The notes under the pieces: generated by a model
The model's database searches: none
What the model saw: only the letters and a program-made list of their open reading frames with translations
Told to the model about the DNA's origin: nothing
Translations under genes and position numbers: made by a program
Source: Corynebacterium matruchotii
GTDB lineage: Bacteria > Actinomycetota > Actinomycetes > Mycobacteriales > Mycobacteriaceae
Direction: 5' to 3'
DNA: 64,000 bases
NCBI RefSeq assembly: GCF_011612265.2
Contig: NZ_CP050134.2
Span: 1,984,001-2,048,000, forward strand
In this document: positions 18,168 through 26,400 of the stretch, one piece after another
How positions within the stretch are numbered: the first letter of the stretch is position 1
Layout of the letters: the number at the start of each line of letters is the position of its first letter

Positions 18168-18614
18168 TTAATAGTGTTGGGCTGCCCACGATATTGCTCG
18201 TGGGTTAAATAACAGCCCCAAGCCAAGAAGCGCCGACGTGGCAGTAGTTAAAGCCAGCGAATATTGTTGGGCATTAAACATGTACACGGCTGCCACGAGC
18301 AGGAATAATTCCAGCATAATGACCGGGCCCCGACCCCAACGCCGCGCGGTAAACATCATCACGGCACCGGCAGCAACCGCACCAAAAATGATGATGAAAA
18401 ATACAGCGGTACCATAACCTACCCACCGATTCGCATGAGCACTTTCATAGACCAAATTGGGATCGGTCTGGCCGGTAGCCTCGCGCACAATGAGTATGAT
18501 GGCGAACCCCAGGCCAATAGCTGATTGGATAATGGCAATGATGGCTGCCCACCGCACAACTGCTGGTGGGCGTAGTTTTTCCGCAGTCACGGTATCAGTG
18601 TAGCGAGTCTCCAC
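18168..18614 (-). CDS. Four-helix integral membrane protein, unrecognised
   Basis: 148 residues with four predicted membrane helices: VVRWAAIIAIIQSAIGLGF, YGTAVFFIIIFGAVAAGAV, VIMLELFLLVAAVYMF and TATSALLGLGLLF. The N-terminal 18 residues are polar and cytoplasmic by the positive-inside rule. Similar small membrane proteins occur at this place in corynebacteria; no function is known to me. Convergent with the beta-propeller gene; its promoter must lie in the AT-rich region upstream of whiB1. Confidence 0.75.
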   Translation of the reverse strand: METRYTDTVTAEKLRPPAVVRWAAIIAIIQSAIGLGFAIILIVREATGQTDPNLVYESAHANRWVGYGTAVFFIIIFGAVAAGAVMMFTARRWGRGPVIMLELFLLVAAVYMFNAQQYSLALTTATSALLGLGLLFNPRAISWAAQHY

Positions 18615-19333
18615 CGGCTTTTCTATTACTTTCGCTTATCGAAAATCCAAGGCTTCAACCGCGCAATCCTCCTATTACCCCCGGAAAATACCCCCGAACA
18701 TGTTCTTTTTTGGAGTAGGTAGCAAATATTTCAAGCCGAAAGAGACTCTATAACCTTGACGGAACATTAGATTTTCCTCAGGTTGACCCATAGATAAATT
18801 TAAGGATTATGTAGACTAAAAACGGATTAAACAGTGTTTATTGGCCCAGTTTCACGCAAAATAGCAAAATAGATATGACCGGTTGCGAGAGTGAGATTTG
18901 ACGAATCTTTTTTTGACATACTTTGCAACAAAAATACATTTCCGCAGCACAAAACCACTTAGCAGGTTCACTAAAACTAATCCTTGCAACAAAAACATCA
19001 ATTTACCGCCAGTAACAAGAATATATATTTGTGAACCTTGACACATTTTGGTAAAAAACCCTAGCCTTTTGAAGTAAGACATGACAATATCGTTCGAGGA
19101 TAAATAAACGGGCTAAGGTTAAAGCTCGTTAAGTTCCGTGTAACCATGATGTTAATAAAAGTCGTCTCACGCCCTATGGCATGAATTTATAGGCAGGATG
19201 CAACCTTGGTGCCCAGGGTTCGCCGACTTCTATTCGACAGAACGCGTCTTCACAACCGCGACCATTAGCTTCACGGTGACCACGGAATGGTTCAGCAACT
19301 TGTAACGAGATTATTAGATATAAAGGAGTTCCC
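18615..19333. other. Long AT-rich region upstream of whiB1
   Basis: About 720 bases without a supported gene. It contains two copies of TTGCAACAAAAA (18923-18934 and 18984-18995), a T-rich run at 18907-18914, and the 18-bp sequence shared with the whiB2 upstream region (19171-19188). The length and composition suggest a complex regulatory region or an untranslated leader. A 76-codon minus-strand frame here is rejected. Confidence 0.45.
19171..19188 (+). promoter_or_regulatory. Motif shared by whiB1 and whiB2 upstream regions
   Basis: GCCCTATGGCATGAATTT here and GCCCAATGGCATGAATTT at 63904-63921 differ at one of 18 positions. This copy is 145 bases before the whiB1 start, on the same strand as the gene. 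Possible operator of a shared regulator; not recognised. Confidence 0.4.
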
Positions 19334-19594
19334 ATGGATTGGCGCCACAAGGCTGTTTGCCGTGATGAAGACCCCGAGCTGTTTTTCCCTGTGGGAAATT
19401 CTGGCCCCGCCCTCGCTCAGGTAGCCGCGGCAAAGAAAGTATGTAACCGCTGCCCCGTCACCTCCCAGTGCTTAGCCTGGGCCTTGGAAACCGGCCAGGA
19501 TGCCGGCGTATGGGGTGGCATGAGCGAAGACGAGCGGCGCGCCTTAAAGCGGCGCAAGAATCGCGGTCGCGGCCGCGCCCGTATCAGCATCTAA
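19334..19594 (+). CDS. whiB1: WhiB1-type iron-sulphur transcription factor (WhcE)
   Basis: 86-residue Wbl protein. Cys9, Cys37, Cys40 and Cys46 form the C-x(n)-CxxC-x5-C ligand set for a [4Fe-4S] cluster; GVWGG follows, then a basic tail (RRALKRRKNRGRGRARI) for DNA or sigma contacts. In mycobacteria WhiB1 is essential, binds the principal sigma factor and is nitric-oxide sensitive; the C. glutamicum counterpart WhcE acts in oxidative and heat stress. AAAGGAG precedes the ATG by seven bases. The upstream region is unusually long. bL37 follows on the same strand 150 bases later, and the sigH-rshA pair, its usual neighbour, is displaced by some 16 kb. Confidence 0.93.
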   Translation: MDWRHKAVCRDEDPELFFPVGNSGPALAQVAAAKKVCNRCPVTSQCLAWALETGQDAGVWGGMSEDERRALKRRKNRGRGRARISI

Positions 19595-19743
19595 CCCCCT
19601 AACCCCATCGTCATCGTTTTATTCCTCATATTCCTCGACTCAACTTCAGTTAGCGAGCAAAATCCCTGGGATTTCCGCGCAACTACTGCCACCAAGTAAA
19701 GTGGACAGCTGTTGAACACTTTCACTTAAAATAAGGAGCACAC

Positions 19744-19818
19744 ATGAGCCAGCGTGGCCGTAAGCGCAAAGATCGTCGTAAGAAGAAAGCTAACCACGGG
19801 AAACGTCCAAACGCATAA
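19744..19818 (+). CDS. Ribosomal protein bL37, 24 residues
   Basis: A 24-codon gene reading MSQRGRKRKDRRKKKANHGK then RPNA. It matches the tiny highly basic actinobacterial 50S protein bL37 seen in mycobacterial ribosome structures, which has the same length and the same NHGKRPNA ending. AAGGAG at 19733-19738 lies five bases before the ATG, and a strong terminator follows. Such a gene is below usual gene-finder length limits and is easily missed. Placement just after whiB1 is the same as in mycobacteria. Confidence 0.92.
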   Translation: MSQRGRKRKDRRKKKANHGKRPNA

Positions 19819-19847
19819 GAAATTCTGAATGCGTAATAACCAATAAT

Positions 19848-19888
19848 AAGGAAGATACCCCCTATTTCATGGTGTCTTCCTTTTTATT
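19848..19888 (+). terminator. Rho-independent terminator after bL37
   Basis: AAGGAAGATACC pairs with GGTGTCTTCCT (one internal mismatch) around an 11-base loop, followed by TTTTTATT on the plus strand. Confidence 0.8.
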
Positions 19889-20001
19889 GCTTTCAGCTAT
19901 AACCAAATGCGACAAATGGTAATATAGATATAATTTTATCCTATTTATATGATGGTGTGATGATGCTTGTTCGTTAGCGTTCCAGAACCCGCGGCAAGTT
20001 A

Positions 20002-20073
20002 AAAGCTCCCATACCGATTCGCTTCCAAATAATTCCAAGCAATCAGGAGACCGCAGGTGGGAAGTGGAGCTTT
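20002..20073. repeat. AAAGCTCC palindrome, element 7 (72 bp class)
   Basis: Core arms AAAGCTCC (20002-20009) and GGAGCTTT (20066-20073). The inner part of the left arm has diverged (CATACC for ACTTCC). The region 19889-20468 between bL37 and the convergent fas gene holds only elements 7-9. Confidence 0.6.
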
Positions 20074-20180
20074 CGAAATCAGCATCGCCGAGACTCTCCT
20101 ACGATTATCATCATTGGAGCCACACCAGGTGATCCATACTGTGGGCGAAACGGCGAAACTGGCCCCAGGCACAACACCCC

Positions 20181-20243
20181 AAAGCTCCCCTACCAATCCT
20201 TGTCAGCTTATGGCGCCGACTAAGGAATCTATATGGGAGCTTC
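20181..20243. repeat. AAAGCTCC palindrome, element 8 (63 bp class)
   Basis: Arms AAGCTCCC (20182-20189) and GGGAGCTT (20235-20242). Both arms carry the CTCCC/GGGAG variant in place of CTCCA/TGGAG, a paired change. Confidence 0.6.
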
Positions 20244-20389
20244 CGGCCACACCACCTCTCAGGTAAAAGCCACCAAAACGCCGCCAAACAAAGCACCCGG
20301 CAGTAAGTAGTCGCCGACCACCATGAGACCCAACCACGCCCTGCCACTCTGCCACTCAGCCCACACACCTAAGCACCATAGCAAGGCAC

Positions 20390-20424
20390 AAGCTCCCATC
20401 CCGAACAACCCGGGATGGGAGCTT
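20390..20424. repeat. Short palindrome of the AAAGCTCC family, element 9
   Basis: AAGCTCCCATCCCG (20390-20403) and CGGGATGGGAGCTT (20411-20424) form a perfect 14-bp stem with a 7-base loop. The family core is kept but the inner stem is changed on both sides together (CCCATCCC/GGGATGGG), i.e. compensatory change. It lies 45 bases beyond the fas stop; no T-run follows on either strand. Confidence 0.75.
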
Positions 20425-20468
20425 TCAGCTGTCAAGCACCGCAAATACCTGCAGCACCCACATGCTCA

Positions 20469-23400
20469 TTAGTCGGCTGCTGGCGGGAAGAACCCATCCT
20501 CACCCAACCGAATGTTGTCATCCAGGATAACCTGGATTTCGGCAGCCTCAGTGCGCTGCTTCGGCAGGCGGCGATCCTGCGGCTGCACGTACAATTCGCC
20601 ACGGTTCAACATGCCGGTTTCAAAGGCACGCTGCCCATCACGCAGCCGCTTCGTGGCCCGCTCCCGCCATTCTTCACCAGCAACCTTGGCGAATACACCT
20701 GGGTGAGCCAACACCACCACGGCTGCAACGTGGCCGAAGCCCAACGACGTCAGGACGCCAGCCTTCACCTCGCCGATCTCCAACGGTTTCCGCAGCCACA
20801 CCAGGGACTTCGCCTTTGGTTCAATGGCTTTGTCCACGCAGTCCAGGGAAGCATTCTGCGGCAACTTACCGTTCTTGAACACATCAATCAGGCCGCCAAT
20901 CTGGAAGAGTGCGGCACCACCTTTAGCGTGACCTGTCAAGGACTTCTGGGAGATGACGAACATCGGGTTCGTGACATCCCGACCCAAGTGCTGCCACAGC
21001 ACGGTGTGCAGCTGGGATTCATTGGGATCGTTCGCATTGGTGGAGGTATCGTGCTTGCTCACCACCCGAACATCATCTGGGGTGAGACCCAGGGACCGCA
21101 GCGACTTGACCAACCGGGAATCCTTACCGCCACGGCCGGCACCCAAGGCACCCAGGCCCGGAGCCGGGATAGAGGTGTGAGCACCGTCGGCATAGGACTG
21201 GGCGTGCGCCACCACGGCATACACCGGCAGGCCGAGTTCCTTGGCCACGCTGCCGCGCGCCAGGATCACCGTGCCGCCGCCTTCTGCCTCCAGGAAGCCG
21301 CCACGCCGCTGATCGTTGGCCCGGGAGATGAACCGGGAGTCAATGCCCTTGGCGTGCATGGCCGCGGTCTCCGCGGTGGCATTCATGTCACCGAAGCCGG
21401 TCAGGGATTCAACCTGCACGTCATCAATGCCACCAGCAATCACCACATCGGACTTGCCCAGGCGAATCTTGTCCACGCCCTCTTCCACGGAAACCGCGGC
21501 GGTAGCACAAGCGGCAACCGGGTGGATCATTTGACCATAGCCACCCACATAGGACTGCATCACGTGAGCCGCAACCACATTGGGCAGGGCCTCTTGCAGA
21601 ATATCGCTGGGGCGGGCCTCGCCCAGGAAGCGGGTGACAAACACCTTGTGCAGGCTTTCCATGCCACCAATACCGGTGCCTTGGGTAGAGGACACATCAC
21701 CCGGATGCACGGCTTGCAGCAATTCGGCGGGGCTGAAGCCGGCGGTCAGGAAGGCATCGACGGCGGTCACCAGGTTCCACACGGCAATGCGGTCAAGACC
21801 ATCGAGCATTGCCGGCGGAATCCCCCACCGAGCCGGGTCGAAACCATCCGGCATCTGGCCGGCAACCGTACGGGTCAGGGTGGCCTTGCGCGGCACCCGG
21901 GCAATGGCACCCTTCAGCTTGCGGACCACCCATTCACCATCTTCATTGCGGTAAATGCGGGTGCCTTCTTCATCAGCCGCCACATAGTCGCGGGCCTCTG
22001 CCTCGGAGTCCACCACGAATTCGATCTCCCGATCCAGGAAGACCGTGGCAACATCGATAGAGCCCTGACCGGTGAGGAAGTACTTATCGGTGAGTTCCCG
22101 AATGCCGGCACGGGCAATCACTTCGTCACGGAAGCGATCGTAAATGTCTTCCTCGGCAACAGCCTGGTTGTCGGCATCATACCAGGCGGGGGCTGGGTCT
22201 TCCTTCCAGGTGAGCAGGCCCATCATCCAGGCGAGTTCGAGCACACCTGCGGCAGTCAAGTCGACGGAACCATCGCGGTTGATACCAAATTCGGCTTCGT
22301 AGCGGGTGCGCCCAGAGCCCCAGGAGCTGACTTCGCCCACACCAACGATGACCACCATGTCGTCCAGGTCCTGGGTGATGTCATTGGTGTCGATGGCTGC
22401 CGGCTGCTCGTGCCAGACGGGGGTGGGCAGGGCCTTGATGGTCGCTGGCTTGTCTTCTTCATCCGTCGATTCGCTGGCGCGTTCGAGACGTGCGGCCAGC
22501 TCTGGCAGCGAGATCTTGGCGTCGGCAAGCCCGCCGGTGAAGTCCGCATCCAGCGGCGCAACCTTAGCGTGGATGCGCGATTGGCGGGTAACCAGGGTCA
22601 GCAACTCATCCGCAATTTCGTTCGGATGGTAGACGTGGATGCCCTCGGCTTCGGCAATGGGCACCAAGGCGTCATTGCCACCCATGAGGTTGGTACCGGC
22701 GACCCACCCAATGTGGGCGTGCGCCAGGGTGACCTTTTCCGGCCAACCCTTCTCCACCTTCCACTTGTTGACCACGGCGTCGAGCGCGGCCTTCACTTCA
22801 CCGTACGCACCATCGCCACCAAAGGTACCGCGGTTGGGCGAACCCGGCAGCACCACATGTACAGTGCTGTCTTCCTGCAGCGCAGCGGCACCGGCGATGA
22901 GGCGTTGCAGGCTCCAGAGCAGCAGCCGGGTTTGGTTTTCTTGCGCGGGACCGGCATCGGTCAACAGACCATACACCTTGGGTGCCGCGAAGGGGAAGAG
23001 CAGCGTGGGGATCAACGCCGGCTTGGTCACCTGGGTGGTGCCGCCCACCGAAGCTTTTTGTTCGGTTCCGGCCCACGCAACCAAGGCGTCCGTGTCCCGG
23101 AAGCTGGACAGGTTAGCGGGCACTAGCCACAGGCTGGCGCTCACCGATGCGTGCTTGGCAAACATGATGCGGGCGAATTCTTTCCGTGCCTGATCGACCC
23201 GCGAAGCGGTCATGATAACGGTCGCCCCGCCTGCCAGCAGCTTTTCGACGATCGAACTGGCGATCGAATCCGGGGATGCGCCGGTCACAATGGCCACATC
23301 ATTCCGATATGGTTCCTCGGCCTCACCTGCAGCCTCGGCGGCAATCCGCTCCAGCACTTCGGCCTGTTCCGGTTGCCGCTCGGCCCACCACCGGGCCTGG

Positions 23401-26400
23401 CCGGCAATCACGTCACCCAAACCAGCGAAACGGCCTGGCTCAGCGGTGATCTCACCCAAGGCTACCCGGGCCAGTTCTTCACGAGCGATGGCCCACCGGT
23501 CGTTAAACAGGACAGCCCGACGCTCATCGAAAACGGGCTGCACATCCTGCAACCAGCCGGTACCCAGTTCGGCATCCAGGGCGACGAACACATCGTCATC
23601 ATCGAGGTTCTGCACCTCGGGGTCAGGGAGGTGACCCAACTCCGCCAGAATGGTGCGGGCGTTTTCGGCCAGGATTCCGTGGTAGCCGATGATCTTTTCG
23701 GCGAACTCATCCAAGGCTGCGGAGTCCACCGCCACTCCGGCGCCACCGCCGGCAGAACCGAGGGACACGCTCACACCTTCCCGGCGTGCGACCGCCTGAA
23801 TGGCTTCGTCGATGAGGGCATCAGCCTCGGACTTATTCGCAACCTTGTTCGGCAATTCACCGAGGGCACCACCGCGGACGGATTCGCCTTCGCGGGTGCC
23901 CAAAAGCACTTCCGCTTCAACCCAGGGGACCCAGCTTTGGGGCAGAGCCCAGGGACCGGTAACGCGTTCACCGACGTAGGATGGTTTGACCCCGGCAGAG
24001 CCAAAGAGTTGCCGCAGGGTAGCGGTGAGGGCATCGGTGAGTACCGGACCATAGGGCTTGTAGGTGGGGGCTGCGATGTTGACGCGCTGGTGCAGCACGG
24101 TGATTTCGGCGTCGGCGGCACCATCGATGGCGGCCACCCCCAGCTCGGCGGACAGGTCCATGAGCAGCTGGTTGCGGCGGGAGGAGACGCCACCGGTGAG
24201 GATTTCGGTGGTGTCGCTGCCGGCGATTTGGTCGACGCGGATCTTGTTTTGGAAGGCGAACAGCACGTTGATGGCGTCGGCGGCGGTGAAGTTGAGTTCC
24301 GGTGCCGGACCGGCGGCTGCCGCCGGGGCGGCAGGCGCAGTGGTTGGTGCCGCAGCCGGGGCATCAGTAGCGGGTGCCACTGGGGCTGCCGGGGCAGCCG
24401 GTGCAGTTTCTTCGGCTGCGGGTTCTTCTTCGGGTTCCTCGAAGACCGGCGGCTGGGCGACGTCGTTCAGCATGACCACATCTTGGTCACGTTCCACGTT
24501 GAACACTGGCACGTGTACGCCCAGAACATCCATGCTGCGTAGTGCCAGGTTGGTCAGGGTTGGGGATGCCGCGAGGCCGATTTCGACGATTTCATCGACG
24601 TTATTGATGAGCAGTTCCTGGGTTTCGATCCATCGCACCGGGGATGCGAACTGCCAACTGAGGAGTTCGATCATGAGGGTGCGAACCAGGCTGTTTTCGT
24701 CGGCGTTGTCCAGATCCCATTTGGCCAATCGGGTGGAGGGGACGACCGCCAGGATGGCGTCGATGAAGTCCTGCGTGAGTTCGAATGGGCGTGCGACCAG
24801 GTTGGGAACGTATTTGCCCACCAAAGCGTCCTTGTCGATCTCTTGTGGCAAGAGTTCGTCGAGTTTTTCGGCAAATGCCGGCACACCGGGCCGCAGCACT
24901 GCGGAGTGGAATGGCACGTCAATGCCGGGGATCATGACAAAGGCCTTGGGGTGGTTGGTGGCGTCTTTGAGTGCCGCCAACCCGGCGAGGGTACCGGCAA
25001 CAGCATACTGTTGACCTGCGATGTTGTAGTTCACGATCTCCAGGTATTCGCCGGATTCTTCGGCGACGCGTTGCACGTAGTCGTTGACGTCTTCGGCTGC
25101 AACACCGATCATGTTGGGCCGCAGGGCGCCCAAACCGTAGTTGGAGCGGCCTTGTTCATCGCGGGGCACCAGGGAGTGCATTGCAGAGCCGCGGGAGTAC
25201 ACAATGTCAATGACGGCTTCGAGATCGAAAATGTTTGCGAGAGATGCCAGGGCGGTGTATTCGCCCAGGGAGTGGCCCGCATACATGTTTTGTGACGACA
25301 GGGCGCCGGCCACCCGGAGGCGTTCAGTCTGCCCGTAGGCAACAACAGCCAGGGCCACCTGGGTAAATTGCGTGAGGTTGAGCACACCCTTGGGGTGCCG
25401 GAATGTGGTGTCCCCCACCACCAGTTTGGTGGGATTGTTGTCGATCACATCAATGATAGAGAAGCCCAGGGACTTCCGGGTGTGCTTGTCGGCGCGCTCC
25501 CAGGCCTCGCGGGCGGCGGGGCAGGCCTGCCGATCGCCTTGCCCCATACCTTTGGCCTGGATGCCTTGGCCAGGGTAGACGTAAGCGATAACGGGTTCGG
25601 CAAGAATGGCCTGGCCACGGGAAACCACTTCCCCACCGATACGGCAGGTGATTTCCAATGCGGGCTGCAGCCCGATGCGTCCGACCCGTTCAACGGTGAT
25701 TTCGACCTCATCGTTGAGCTGCACCATGCCGTACATGGAGTAGGTCCAGCTTTGGACTGCGCCGTGGCGACCAGCAACTTGTTGTGCGGTGGCGGACAGC
25801 CACATACCGTGCACGAGTGGCGCGGGCAGGCCCACGAGCTGGGAGGCGTTGTAGGAGGTGTGGATGGGGTTGTAGTCACCGGTGACAGTAGCGAATGGGG
25901 TCATGTCGGCGGGCGCGGTGACTACGGCACGGTCGACGAAGGACCGGGGAGTGTCGACGATTTCCCCGGTGACGCCACCATAGGCAGGGGCCGGCACGGG
26001 GGTGTTGGTGCCGGATTGGCGGCCGCGAATGGCGAAACGTTCCATCATGGTGGCTACTTGTTCGCCGTCCGAATACAGTTCCAGTTCCACCGTGACGATG
26101 CGCCCAGAGGCGGATTCGGCGATGGATGCGCAGCGGCTTGTGACGTCGATACGGCGGCCATCGGCAAGCTCGGCAAGGTCTGCCTTCAAATCGATCACAT
26201 GGTCGAGGTGGACGGCATTGAGCAAACCTTCGATAACTGGGTATCCATCAGCTAGTTTTCCGGTACCTAGGGCGGTGTAGATTGCGGGCCAGCAGGGGCC
26301 AACAAGCACATCCGGAGTAATTTCGGCAGGGTTGCCGCCGGCCACTCCGGCATGGGTGCGGGGCAGTTTGGCCGGCAGGTGGAAGCTGTCGTGGACGTCA

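Noticed and set aside
18852..19082. 76-codon minus-strand frame upstream of whiB1
   Set aside because: Poly-Phe/Leu/Lys composition from AT-rich DNA, no ribosome binding site.
20415..23126. A 903-codon open frame on the plus strand
   Set aside because: It runs antisense through the fas ketosynthase and ketoreductase; composition is that of a shadow frame, with no domain.
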